Source: Closterium sp. Naga37s-1 (lineage: Eukaryota; Streptophyta; Zygnematophyceae; Desmidiales; Closteriaceae). Taken from it: 64,000 nt of DNA. Shown piece after piece: positions 20,052 to 29,561 of the stretch (its first letter is position 1; the number at the start of each line of letters is the position of its first letter). The translations under genes were made by a program, and so were the position numbers. The stretch covers positions 4,591,501 through 4,655,500 of the forward strand of contig CANJKZ010000008.1 in NCBI GenBank assembly GCA_947471745.1. The letters are read 5' to 3'. The notes beneath the pieces were generated by a model. The model saw nothing but the letters and a program-made list of their open reading frames with translations. It did not search any database and was not told where the DNA came from.

Positions 20052-23000
20052 TGTGAATTAAGAAAAACAGGAATGAGAATGACTAAGTGAAAGTTGGGTA
20101 CAAGAAGCAAACCCTAGAAAACTGTACCCCATATGTGCTACCCCACTCTAGCCTACAGTAGCTATGTCATATAAATCTGACACACCCCCATAGGCAAAGT
20201 GGGGGAGAACAAGGGGTCACAAGACCAGTCAAGCAAAGCAAAGCAAAAAACAAGCTCAGGGTGGATCACAAAGTCACCACACATTCCGAGCACAAGTTCA
20301 AGGCCACAAGGCCAGTTCACAAGCAGGAGTACACATATATATAAAAAAAGGCTAGACAAACAAGAGCAGGTATATATATATGTAACAGTACAAGCAAGGT
20401 CAAGAGGTGAGCAAGTGAGGCAAGGTAGGCACAAGGCCCAGCTGAGTACAGAAGCGCTGATGGTCACAAGGCGCAAGTGCCTTGGTGAAGATATCAGCAG
20501 TGTTGGCCTCAGAGGCCACGTACGCAAGACGCAGCTGACCACGCTGCTGCAGCTCACGAGCAAGAAAGTAGCGGAGAGCAATGTGCTTCGTTCTGTGCTC
20601 CAGTCGCTGCTCCCGACACAAGGCCAGCATGGCCTTGTTGTCTACGTACAGCACTGGAGGAGAACGAGGCAACTCTCCGAGGTCAGTCAGCAGGTAGGTG
20701 AGCCAGCGAAGCTCCTGTGCAGCCATGGCTCCTGCGTAGATCTCAGCCTCACAACTGGAGCCGAGAACAGAAGACGAGCGAGTAGCCCGCCACGAAACAG
20801 AGCCGGAACCAAGGCTGAAGGTGTAACCCTGTGACGACCGCTGCGTAGCCTGGTCGTCAGCCCAAGAAGCGTCTGCGTGCCCAGTAAGGACCACTGGACT
20901 CTGCCCTCCAAGCACAAGCCCCATGCCCGACGTACTGCACAAGTAGCGCAACACCCTCTTCGCTGCAGCCATGTGCTCCGGTCTGTGTCTCCCAGGAGCA
21001 ACATAGCGTGCAAGAATGCTAAGAGGGTATGCAAGGTCAGGTCGTGTGCAGGTCATCAGGTACATGAGGCAGCCAACAAGCTCTGGGTACGGGCCACTCG
21101 ACTCTACGGACTCATCCGAAGGCAGAGCTGAGAGCGAGTGGCGAGTAGGCAGAGGAGTGGCCTGAGGCGAGGAGTACGTGAAGCCGAAGCGCTGAAGGAC
21201 CTGCTGCACCATGTGTGACTGAGTCAGGGTAATGGTGCGGCGTGCTCTGTCCCGAGTGATCTGCAAGCCAAGGTAGCTGCGCAGTTCATCCAGGTCAGTG
21301 CACGTGTGTCTCTTCTGCAGCTCGGACTTCACGTGGGCTAGTCCAGCAGTGTCAGCTGTGGCAAAGACCAAGTCGTCGACGTACACGAGGATGTAGAACG
21401 GCGGCAAAGAAGTGTCGGTGCGCAGAAACAACGACGGGTCGGCAGTAGAGGGAGCAAACCCAAGAGCCGCAAGTGTAGTCCTCAGTGTGTCGTGCCACTC
21501 ACGCGGTGCCTGGCGGAGACCGTAGACTGGCCGCCGTAGGCTCCACTGGGTGCCAGGAGGAAAAGACCCAGTGAAGCCAGGTGGGCGACGCAGCCAGATC
21601 TCCTCGTGCAGGCTGCCCTGCAAGAAAGCAGTGCTGAAGTCAAGAGAGTGTAGCTCGTAGTCACGGTGAGCAGCTACGTGCAGCAGTACCCGAAGAGTGG
21701 TCATCTTCGGGGTGGGAGAGAAGGTCTGAAAGTAGTCAACTCCCTGCCGCTGACTGAAGCCACGAGCCACGTAACGCGCCTTGAAGACAGGCGGAGAACC
21801 CGGCGGTCGCTTCACCCTGAAAATCCACATGCCACTGACGATGTTCGCCCCAGGAGGGGGAACAGCGTCAACGTAGGTGCCAGTGGACTTCCAGGAAGCC
21901 ATCTCTGCGTCCATAGCTGCCTGCCACTGAGAGGAGTAGGGACCCTCTATCGCCTCCGCGTAAGAGCGCGGAGTCGGGATGTCAAGTGCATCCGGGTCTC
22001 CCTCAGGGGTAAGCAGTACGGACACGAGATGAGGTGAAGCAGCGGCCAAGCACTGGAACTCCTCCTGCCTGTCCTCAAGGACGTCCGTGCCAAGGGCACA
22101 CTCACCCCCGACGGACGGAGGACAGACAGACTCAGACTCAGCAACAAGACTGGCGACGTAGTCTAGGCGACAGCGAGCAGCAAAGTCGACGAGCTCAGCA
22201 ACTAGAGCAGACGCAGCAGTGGACTCAAAGGAAGGGTCAGTGACAACCGTAGCAAGGAGACGCGTGACAGTAGGACTGGCAGCGCGAAGAGAGTCCGACT
22301 CCGGGTCGGCAAGAGTAGGAAGAGAAGACTCAGGAGGAGAAGGCAAAGGGGCACGCAGAGGAGCAGTGGACGGACGCAGAGACATCCGGTGCGTGCCAGG
22401 GACAGGAGGAGGACGCTGACGCGAACCGCGACCACTAGTGCGAGCAGCACGGACAGGCGACGCAGGGCGAGACGCAGGCTCACGACGCTCAGCAAGACCT
22501 CCAGTAGGACCAGTGTAGGGAGACGGAGCAGGCAGTGGGGAGGCCGGCTGTAACTGTAACTGCGACGGGACAGGCTGTGGACACTCTAAGGGAGGAGGAG
22601 GACCAGTAGAAGGCGGGAGACCAAGAACCTGCTGAAGGAGCGGAACGAAGTACGGCCGAGGCCGCGCGGCGACTCCAGACACAGGAGGGACAGCACCAGC
22701 ACCCGCAGGGGCAGCACCAGCACCAGTAGCAGCTCCAGCTCCAGAACCCCCAGCAGCACCAGTAGTACCCCCAGCAGGACTGCCTCCAGGACCGACAGCA
22801 GTAGCCTCCGCGCCAACACCCGCAGCAACTCCAGCTCCAGAAGTACCCGCAGGTCCAGCAGCTCCAGAACTCCCAGTACGAGCACCTCCGGGACCCGTGG
22901 CACCAGCTCCCTCAGAAGCAACAGAACCTCCAGTACCCGCAGCACCTCCAGCTCCAGCAGCTCCAGCAGCTCGCCTCCAGCGCCGGGCAAACCACTCACG

Positions 23001-23272
23001 CAGCTCCTGGGGAGAGAGTGGCTCTCGGCGAGAGGGAGCACCCGGTGAACCGCCAGGCACAGCACCACCAGGCGTAGCACCCCCAGGCTCAGCACCTCCA
23101 GGCGTAGTACCCCCAGGCTCAGCACCCCCAGACGCAGCACCCCCAGGCTCAGCACCTCCAGGCGTAGTACCCCCAGGCTCAGCACCCCCAGTCGTAGTAC
23201 CCCCAGACTCAGCACCCCCAGGCTCAGCACCCCCACTCTAGCCTACAGTAGCTATGTCATGTAAATCTGACA
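20052..23272 (-). mobile_element. internally deleted copia element with intact TSD, nested in gag
   Basis: The left end is a full 131-bp LTR (20052-20182, TGTGAATTAAG to TCTGACA). The right end keeps only the outer 40 bp or so of the LTR (about 23233-23272), joined directly to the Gly-rich linker repeats. Target duplication CTGCC is intact on both sides (20047-20051 and 23273-23277). Gag, protease and integrase are missing. The joint lies in a shared GTGGGG run, so the deletion probably arose by template switching or microhomology. Because both outer ends and the duplication are intact, the deletion may predate integration. Confidence 0.9.
20400..23060 (-). CDS. copia reverse transcriptase-RNase H, long open frame (886 codons)
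   Basis: The open frame starts in the Gly/Ala-rich linker and continues through PRPYFVPLLQQVLGLPP to reverse transcriptase: GMWIFRVKRPPGSPP, KARYVARGFSQRQGVDY, LDFSTAFLQGSLHEE, VYGLRQAPREW and catalytic LVYVDDLVF. RNase H follows with HADASWADD, SCEAEIYAGA, YVDNKAML and KHIALRYFLAREL. It ends LVPTLPHLLTS. No stop or frameshift is seen, so the polymerase half could be made if transcribed, but the element lacks gag, protease and integrase. The first Met lies in the linker and would not be a natural start; in complete relatives this is part of one polyprotein. Confidence 0.9.
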   Translation of the reverse strand: MPGGSPGAPSRREPLSPQELREWFARRWRRAAGAAGAGGAAGTGGSVASEGAGATGPGGARTGSSGAAGPAGTSGAGVAAGVGAEATAVGPGGSPAGGTTGAAGGSGAGAATGAGAAPAGAGAVPPVSGVAARPRPYFVPLLQQVLGLPPSTGPPPPLECPQPVPSQLQLQPASPLPAPSPYTGPTGGLAERREPASRPASPVRAARTSGRGSRQRPPPVPGTHRMSLRPSTAPLRAPLPSPPESSLPTLADPESDSLRAASPTVTRLLATVVTDPSFESTAASALVAELVDFAARCRLDYVASLVAESESVCPPSVGGECALGTDVLEDRQEEFQCLAAASPHLVSVLLTPEGDPDALDIPTPRSYAEAIEGPYSSQWQAAMDAEMASWKSTGTYVDAVPPPGANIVSGMWIFRVKRPPGSPPVFKARYVARGFSQRQGVDYFQTFSPTPKMTTLRVLLHVAAHRDYELHSLDFSTAFLQGSLHEEIWLRRPPGFTGSFPPGTQWSLRRPVYGLRQAPREWHDTLRTTLAALGFAPSTADPSLFLRTDTSLPPFYILVYVDDLVFATADTAGLAHVKSELQKRHTCTDLDELRSYLGLQITRDRARRTITLTQSHMVQQVLQRFGFTYSSPQATPLPTRHSLSALPSDESVESSGPYPELVGCLMYLMTCTRPDLAYPLSILARYVAPGRHRPEHMAAAKRVLRYLCSTSGMGLVLGGQSPVVLTGHADASWADDQATQRSSQGYTFSLGSGSVSWRATRSSSVLGSSCEAEIYAGAMAAQELRWLTYLLTDLGELPRSPPVLYVDNKAMLALCREQRLEHRTKHIALRYFLARELQQRGQLRLAYVASEANTADIFTKALAPCDHQRFCTQLGLVPTLPHLLTS

Positions 23273-24307
23273 CTGCCGCCATTCTGGTCCAAGACCCGCG
23301 AGTAGCACCGTGTGAAACATAGCGTCGGGGAAGTATCCTCCACACTTCTGAAGCTGGTCGCGCAGATTTCGAGCGCGGTTGATATACTGCGTCACCTTCT
23401 CGCCGTTTATCATTTGTATATTTGACAGCTGCGTTAAGATTTTACTCTGGTTGACGGTGTCCTTTGCCATGTAAACCCCTTGCATGTATAACCAAGCTGC
23501 TTCAGCAGGAGCGGTACTGGTACGAAAAGGACGAATACCAAGCTGTTCAGTCGGTGTCATATTACGAAAGAGAACTGTGTATGCAGTCAGCGACGCCGAT
23601 CGAAAAGTGGCATGTTGAAGTGGTGAGCCGTGAGATGGAAAGGGTGCTGTACCGTCGAACAATTGCCAGAATCCCGCGGTCTGAACAAGAAGCTCGAATT
23701 CGAAACTCCAGGTATAGAAGTCTTGACCGTTAAATGGCATTGTCGTTTTAATCTTTGTTGGGTTTGCAGTAGCAGGAAGATAGTTTCCGGTGCCGTCAGC
23801 TGACTGTAACTGATAAAGTGATGGCATCTGCGACCCTTGTGGTGCTTGTTGTCCTTGTCCAACAGGAACAAAAGAGAAGGAGTTGTTCGATCCGTCGCTC
23901 CCTTGTGGCATCTGTCCATGCTGATAACTGGAGCCATCAAGACTCATAGGAGTTGGAAACATCCGGTTAAGTGACAAGACGGCAGCATTGACACGCTGTT
24001 GAAGATTTGTTGGCTGGTAAGCACCTTGATATCGATATGGTCCAATCGGTACGAAACTAGACTGTTGTCCTGGTTGATTAGTAGAACCAGTTACTGCAGC
24101 TGCAGCTGTTGTGGCTGCTGTTGCCGCTGTTGCTGCGGCTGTGTGTACGGACTGATTGCTCAGTGGCATGCCGTACATCGGTTGTTGCTGATATTGTTGT
24201 TGTTGATGTTGTTGCTGCAGATAAGAATTGTCAGCAGCTGGAGACGCTGTTGGGCGTGATGGGCTCGTAACAGAAGAGCCATTGTTGGATCGTGGAGAGC
24301 CAGACAT
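23236..24307 (-). CDS. copia gag N-terminal part (element 12286-25326), truncated by nested insertion
   Basis: Gag begins MSGSPRSNNGSSVTSPSR with a Gln-rich N-terminal region and then a UBN2-like gag core (KTTMPFNGQDFYTWSFEFEL, YINRARNLRDQLQKCGGYF, VLLAGLGPEW). The native frame is interrupted at 23277 by the nested element and resumes at 20046. The start is the first Met after the primer site, about 55 bp from the LTR. No break is seen within this part. Confidence 0.85.
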
Positions 24308-24362
24308 AGTTGCAGAGTATATAGTTGGAAGCTTGTAGAATCCTAAGACGCTCGCAATACCA

Positions 24363-25326
24363 TGTTAGAATTTGAAATGTCTGAATAGGATCGTATACTT
24401 AGGATGGTAGCTTCCTGTCGTAGCGGAAGTCTTGTATGAGTTAAAGCCAGTTATAGGAGGCTTTGTCTGGACTAATAAAAGCCCATGTAGTGATATGTTT
24501 CAGGATCTATGTCTCTGAAATCAGATACCGTATTCTCCCAGACATAGCACCCTAGGGTATAGCTACAAATACAGGGAAAAAATGGGGGGGGGTCTCCTCA
24601 TAGGAAAAAAATACATAATACCCGGGTCTTTACATATGGTATATTTTAGTGTTAGTGTTTATTTAATTAGACAATGTGGGTGTTTTGATTTTCATTTTAA
24701 CATCACTGTCTGAGGCGCGAATGTGGGTTTCGGCCACGAGCTTCATCACCCCCACGAAAATGCCATGTGACACCTCTCTTGCCACTTGCAGCGGAAGATT
24801 CGCCTGCACGTGGTCTCAGCGAAGTAGTGCGAGGGGGGAAATCTTGGTAGATTGTAAGTGAATGTACCGGGAAATTTCATCTAGGGAGAAATTTTCGCGA
24901 TATTCTTCAATATTGCAGCTACTCGTTAACGACTACTATAACGAATTCGTAAGAAAAGGGGGGTGTTATAGAAAATCAGTAAAAAAGGGGGGTATAGTAG
25001 AAACGAGGTCTATCATAACACCCACCCCGCACAAGCTACCCGGGGGTGTACAATTACGGGGGGGTGTTTTGTCCGGGAGAATACGGTATATTATAAAATG
25101 ACAAGCATACAGAATATATAGCTAGAGTAATGTACATTTTCGCCTATTGTACTATGCTATTCTCGCTATTCCTGTTCTGAAACGGTACGTGACTATTCGC
25201 GAGGCCTATAGCTGCGTGCTGACGTCATCCTAGGGCGCGTAGCGCTTTGCTGACGTCAGCCTATCGGTACTTTACTGTACTACACGAATTTCCTTGAAGT
25301 GCTGAAGTCTCGATATTATCTCAACA
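24363..25326 (-). repeat. 5' LTR of the 12286-25326 element, interrupted by a MITE
   Basis: Subtracting the 559-bp insertion (24528-25086) and one TA leaves 403 bp, the same length as the left LTR. The target duplication CACCT follows at 25327-25331. Confidence 0.92.
24528..25086. mobile_element. 559-bp MITE with TA target duplication in the copia LTR
   Basis: The insertion has terminal inverted repeats CCGTATTCTCCC and GGGAGAATACGG, with TA on each side (24526-24527 and 25087-25088) where the intact LTR has a single TA. The TA duplication suggests a Tc1/mariner-type transposase acting in trans. No coding sequence is seen inside. It holds G-rich blocks (GGGGGGGT near 24585, repeated AAAAGGGGGGT near 24955 and 24990) whose complements recur near the other end. 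Confidence 0.88.
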
Positions 25327-25331
25327 CACCT

Positions 25332-25980
25332 CACGCCCGTGGCTATCTGCCAGTGGATGCAGCTGACGGCGATTGCGACAGGGGAAGGGGGGAGGGGGGG
25401 GAGGGGGGGGGGACGGGGGGGTGCAGAGTTGGAGTGTACTACGCGCTTGGGTTGGGCGGCTGGTCAATCGCACCGAAACTGATGGAGTACTGATAGAGTA
25501 CCGTCGACAAGGTCCCTCGATGCTCTCTAGAATGAGATATGGGCCATTTTCGGTAAGTGCCTTACTCATACTGCAGATGGGGCGGGGCGGAGCAACTTCC
25601 CCTGCGCAAATTCGGGCACTGTTAAAGCCCATAGAAACGATATGTGAACTCCGAACCTGGCCCATATCTCAACTTCGCCCTTATCTACCCGGCCCCCTCG
25701 CCCTCATTCCCCCACCCCCTGACCCTCATTCTCATTAACCTCCTCTTCCACCACCAGCACTGCTCGCGGGCACAGGTCTGCCTGCTCCAGGGAGACGGAG
25801 GCAGAGGAGGCGAGGGGTAGCAGGCGGCGAGGGAAGGTGGTGGCTAGAGAGGCGCGGGAGAGGGGGAAGGGGAGGAGGCCCTCTTGGGGGAGCGTGTGGA
25901 GCTGTAGCCGGTCATGGGGGGTGGGGGGGGAAGGGAGGGAGGGAGGGCGGAAGGGGAAAGGGGAGGTTGGAGATACCCTC
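25332..25980. other. unassigned GC/purine-rich region
   Basis: No recognised gene. G-rich simple sequence occupies 25376-25422 and 25850-25970. A short plus-strand open stretch near 25500 ends at a donor-like GTAAGT (25554), but nothing identifiable follows. Confidence 0.4.
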
Positions 25981-26056
25981 GGTGCCGGCCTGCCTATAGC
26001 AAGTCCGCCTTTTGAGACGTCTCAAAAGGTGCCGGCCTGCCTATAGCAAGTCCGCC
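25981..26056. repeat. 29-bp direct repeat flanking an 18-bp palindrome
   Basis: GGTGCCGGCCTGCCTATAGC and the following AAGTCCGCC occur identically at 25981-26009 and 26028-26056. Between them lies exactly the palindrome TTTTGAGACGTCTCAAAA (26010-26027) and nothing else. The arrangement looks like an 18-bp insertion with a 29-bp duplication of the target. Related palindromes occur at 27194, 32885-32940, 36061, 36919 and seven times in 40360-40715. Confidence 0.9.
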
Positions 26057-26220
26057 CGCCCTAGGGAGACGGCTGCAGAGGAGGTACGTGGCACATGCAC
26101 GCATGCACCCTGTTGTGAAGTTCCCTCACTCACATTCACGGCAGAAGTACGGTATTAAGCACTCAACAGACAACAATCTAGGTATAGAGACCACACATGA
26201 GTGCTTAATTGTACATGCAT

Positions 26221-26640
26221 GCACGCACCCAGTTGTAAACGTCTCCCACTGTGTCAATCACCGCCACTCCCGCCTGCGCACCGTGCCACATGGCAGCCGA
26301 ACCCCCACCAACACCACCGCCCTCTCATCACTCATAGCGGTCTCTCTCACCCAGTCTGCTCGCCGCCACTCCCACACCTATCCAACACACACGCACCCAG
26401 ATGTAGATGTCTCCCACCGTGTTGTAAACGTTCCACACGGCAGCCGCACAGCCACCACCGCCCTCTCCTCACCCTTTCACACATATCCCACACACACACA
26501 CATGCACGCACCCAGTTGTAGATGTCTCCCACCGTGTCTGCTCTCCGCCACTCCCGCCTGCACACCGTGCCACATGGCAGCCGCACCGCCACCACCGCCC
26601 TCTCCTCACTCGCCACGTCAGCTCCCGGCTCGGGCGGCAA
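26221..26640 (-). repeat. three copies of the UBX exon
   Basis: Copy 1 (about 26511-26640) is complete and in frame. Copy 2 (about 26390-26466) keeps ERAVVAVRLPCGT, lacks the middle and resumes at the TVGDIYIW-like part. Copy 3 (about 26221-26323) keeps VRLPCGTVRRREWR but has a TGA just after it. All three end in a W|GTGCGTG donor, so only copy 1 looks functional. Confidence 0.75.
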
Positions 26641-29360
26641 CAATCGTCTGTAGTGCTCCCTGCGTTCCTGGTGAGAAACAGAAGAGATAAAAAAATGACA
26701 GAAACAAAAACGAATGTACTCTTTTTTCCGTCTATTGAGGAGTGTGACGTGTCAGAAGAAGGATTTCTCTCGGTAAAAAATAAAGAGAGCCTGGGTTTAG
26801 ACATCATGGATTTAGGTCAGGGGTGACTTGAGTCCCGACTCAGACATGACCTAGCTTACGACGCTGAAATAAGAGCATGATGAGTTCTCTAGAGTGCCAA
26901 TCCCTCTCACCTCCTCCATTTGTTTCCTCTCTTCCTCTGCCCGTTTTCTCTCCTCCTCCTCCTTTCGCCTCTGCTCCTCCGCTCTTCTCTCTGCTTCTTT
27001 TATCTGTTCTTTCTCCTCCGCTTCTATCCTCCTCTTTTCCTCCTCCTCTCTCCGCCTCTCCTCTATCGCCCTATCCCGTCGCAACGAGGCTGCAAAGGCT
27101 GCGTCCTGAGGGAAGTGGGGAGAGGATGAGGAAAAGAAGGTAGTCCTTTGAGTCGCACAATGCAAGTGTCTACATGGATACTTATGAAATGACTTTTGAG
27201 TCGATGCTAAAGTAACGGGGAGAGGAGAGGATGAGGAGAAGAAGGAGGTTTCTGAGTCGTACAATGCAGGTGTCTGCATGAATACTTTGAAATTTCCCTG
27301 AAACCAATCCAGTGTGCCTGCCAAGTCCAATGTGAGCACCTACCAACACCCCTCCGCATACCTACCAACACCCCTCCGCACACCTACCAACACCCCTCCC
27401 TACACCTAACAACATCCCTCTGCACACCTACCTACCAACATCCCTCTGTACACCTACCAACATCCCTCTGTACACCTACCAACATCCCTCTGTACACCTA
27501 CCAACATCCCTCTGTACACCTACCAACATCCCTCTGTACACCTACCAACATCCCTCTGTACACCTACCAACATCCCTCTGTACACCTACCAACATCCCTC
27601 TGTACACCTACCAACATCCCTCTGTACACCTACCAACATCCCTCTGTACACCTACCAACATCCCTCTGTACACCTACCAACATCCCTCTGTACACCTACC
27701 AACATCCCTCTGTACACCTACCAACATCCCTCCGCATACCTGCCTGTACTCCCCTCGCCGTACCTGCCTCTTTCTCTCTTTCTCTGCTTCCAGCAAAGCA
27801 GCTGACCTCCACCCTCCACGCTCCACTCGCCCCTTGACTTGTAAATCAACACACCATACCTACACGCACCGCACCGTACGCATTCCCCTTTCCATACCTG
27901 CCTCTTCCTCTCTTGCTCTGCTTCCAGCGATGCAGCTGACCTCCACCCTCCACGCTCCACTCGCCCCTTGACTTGTAAATCAACACACCATACCTACACG
28001 CACCGCACCGTACGCATTCCCCTTTCCATACCTGCCTCTTCCTCTCTTGCTCTGCTTCCAGCGATGCAGCTGACCTCCACCCTCCACCCTCCACCCTTCC
28101 ATCATAGATCACCACACCATACCTGCCTGCGCCGCATCATACCTACCTGTCTGCACTCCACGCGCCATACCTGCCTCTTCCTCTCCTTCTCTGTTTCCAG
28201 CGATGCAGCTGACCTCCACCCTCCACCCTCCACACCCACTCGCCCTCCCATCACGCCACCCCTCATCTCCCCACCTTCCCCTCTTTCCCCTCCAACCCTT
28301 TCTTCCCCCTCTTCCCCATCCTCGTCCTCTCCCCCTCCCTCCTCCTACCCCCCTCCTCCTCCCCTGCGCCGTCTCACAAGCCCAGCAACCTCATAGCCAC
28401 TGCTGCTACCTCCCCCTCTACCCTCTGCTGGATCACCCAGCGGGGCTTCGTCAGCTTCTGCTCTTCCTCCTCCTCCTTCTCCTCCTCCTTTCCTTCTGCC
28501 CTCCTTGCTTAACTCATTGGATCGCTGGTCTTTTACTCCAGGCCCTGCGGATCGCAGTGAGCGGCCTCGGCTGGCCTCTAATGCTGCCACCGCTGCTTGC
28601 CGCGCCTCCTCCCGCTGCTGTGCCTGCACACGCGCCTGTGGCGTTGATTGGGGGAATGAGGGTTCGGATTGAGCAAATGCACTCTCTTGCTGCTGTGGAT
28701 CACTCTCTTGCTGCTGTGGATCACTCTCTTGCTGCTGTGGATCACTCTCTTGCTGCTGTGGATCACTCTCTTGCTGCTGTGGATCACTCTCTTGCTGCTG
28801 TGGATCACTCTCTTGCTGCTGTGGATCACTCTCTTGCTGCTGTGGATCACTCTCTTGCTGCTGTGGATCACTCTCTTGCTGCTGTGCCTGCACGGTTGCA
28901 CCAGGCCCTACGGATCGTATTGGGTGGCCTTGGGCCTCGGCTGGCCTCTAATCATGCCACCCGCTGCCTCCTGCTGCTGTGCCTGCACGCGCGCCTGTGG
29001 CATTGCGAGCGAAACTTGAGGCGTTTCAGAACAAGGATGCAAATTGAGGCAAGTAAAAACAACAATTTTTTTCCTTCTTTCCCCCCACCCCCCTACCTTC
29101 TCCCCCTGTCGCGCCACTCACTCTCTCCCTCGGCAGCAGCCTTCGCCTCCTCGTCCAGTCGCCGCTGCTGCCTCACTTCGTTCTCCTTCCCGTGCGCTCC
29201 CTTCTTTTGCCCTAACTCCCCCCTCCCACCTCCCTCCCCTCCCCTCGCGCCACTCACCCTCTCCACAGCTGCAGCCTTCGCCTCCTCGTCCAGTCGCCGC
29301 TGCTGCCGCTCCCTCACGCCCACCACCGCCTCCTCTCTCTGCTCCGCCCCTGCTGTACGG
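26221..29360 (-). CDS. UBX-domain protein (FAF-like), exons locally multiplied
   Basis: Three kinds of exon are recognisable from 5' (right) to 3' (left). Gln-rich and coiled segments include QARVQAQQ and RQQRRLDEEAKAAA. A charged exon at 26914-27107 begins DAAFAASLRRDRAIEERRRE and ends KQMEE before a GTGAG donor. The last is a UBX exon reading ERAVVAVRLPCGTVCRREWR and DTVGDIYNW before GTGCGTG (26511-26640). DAAFAASL...DRA before a charged coiled coil and then a UBX domain is the FAF1/FAF2-type order; those proteins recruit p97/Cdc48 to ubiquitinated clients. I do not see a UAS or UBA domain. Most exons have one or more truncated neighbours, so the real splice path is unknown. A transmembrane-like frame at 29562-29939 could be an upstream exon. 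Confidence 0.5.
26914..27107 (-). CDS. charged coiled-coil exon of the UBX gene
   Basis: The acceptor CTTCCCTCAG precedes GACGCAGCC, and the donor GAGGAG|GTGAGA closes it. It encodes DAAFAASLRRDRAIEERR followed by about 45 residues that are mostly Glu, Arg and Lys, predicted as a single long helix. FAF/UBXD8 proteins have exactly this kind of helix before the UBX domain. Confidence 0.6.
27110..27300 (-). repeat. imperfect direct duplication around a degenerate palindrome
   Basis: GAGGATGAGGAAAAGAAGG...GCACAATGCAAGTGTCTACATG (about 27121-27185) recurs as GAGGATGAGGAGAAGAAGG...GTACAATGCAGGTGTCTGCATG (about 27228-27295). Between the copies is TTTTGAGTCGATGCTAAA (27194-27211), a decayed form of the 18-bp palindrome. 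Confidence 0.7.
27343..27738. repeat. 24-bp minisatellite (ACATCCCTCTGTACACCTACCA)
   Basis: About sixteen head-to-tail units have a period near 24 bp, identical in the centre (27470-27720) and divergent at the edges. There are no unique spacers, so it is not a CRISPR array. It lies in an intron of the UBX gene. Confidence 0.9.
27770..28215 (-). repeat. four tandem copies of a short UBX-gene exon end with donor
   Basis: Minus-strand ASLEAEQERKRQ or close variants followed by CAG|GTA occur near 27800, 27925, 28060 and 28200, with a period of about 125-140 bp. The intervening sequence (CATACCTACACGCACCGCACC and CTCCACTCGCCCCTTGACTTG) is repeated too. The peptide resembles the SLEAD-x-E-x-ERKRQ stretch of FAF-type proteins. 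Confidence 0.75.
28672..28895 (-). repeat. 24-bp coding minisatellite (QQQESDP repeat)
   Basis: About nine units of CACTCTCTTGCTGCTGTGGAT encode Gln-Gln-Gln-Glu-Ser-Asp-Pro plus one residue on the minus strand. The flanks on both sides encode QARVQAQQ (about 28630 and 28980), so the array lies between two copies of one exon. Confidence 0.88.
29118..29345 (-). repeat. duplicated RQQRRLDEEAKAAA exon of the UBX gene
   Basis: One copy near 29262-29330 reads GVRERQQRRLDEEAKAAAVE; a second near 29126-29190 reads NEVRQQRRLDEEAKAAAEG. The two share the coding core and the following GAGAGNGTGAG donor region. Confidence 0.7.
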
Positions 29361-29561
29361 AGGGGGAAAGGAGAAGTGGGGGGAAGGGGAGGGGGAAGGG
29401 TGGGGGGTGGGGAAAAAGGGGGAGGGGGAGGGGGGAGGGGGGAGATGACAGTTAACGATGACGGTCACCGTGAAGCAATCTCGCGAAAATCTGTTCGCTC
29501 ATTTACACTGATGTAAAAGCTCGCGAACTCGATATTCGCGACAGGGTTCGCGGGAAACACG

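Larger units (their letters stand above)
12286..25326 (-). mobile_element. Ty1/copia retrotransposon with 403-bp LTRs, carrying three nested LTR elements and a MITE
   Basis: LTRs run from TGTTAGAATTTG to CTCAACA at 12286-12688 and 24363-25326; the right one is 403 bp after removing a 559-bp MITE and its TA duplication. Flanking 5-bp duplications are CACCT at 12281-12285 and 25327-25331. The primer site inside the right LTR reads TGGTATTGCGAGC on the minus strand. Gag, protease, integrase and reverse transcriptase/RNase H are all recognisable in order from right to left, interrupted by nested insertions at 20052-23272, 17746-19357 and 15059-16392. Removing each nested element and one copy of its target duplication rejoins the reading frame. 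I counted roughly eight substitutions between the LTRs, so insertion was fairly recent. Stops near 17187, 16928 and 14001 show it is no longer autonomous. Confidence 0.93.

Noticed and set aside
26829-26851. GAGTCCCGACTC as another family palindrome
   Set aside because: It has two central C residues, lacks the flanking T4/A4 and has no direct duplication around it.
27343-27738. CRISPR-like regular array
   Set aside because: Units abut with no unique spacers, the context is a eukaryotic intron, and no cas-like gene is present.
28672-28895. Second regular array that might be taken for CRISPR
   Set aside because: Pure 24-bp head-to-tail repeat coding QQQESDP, no spacers.
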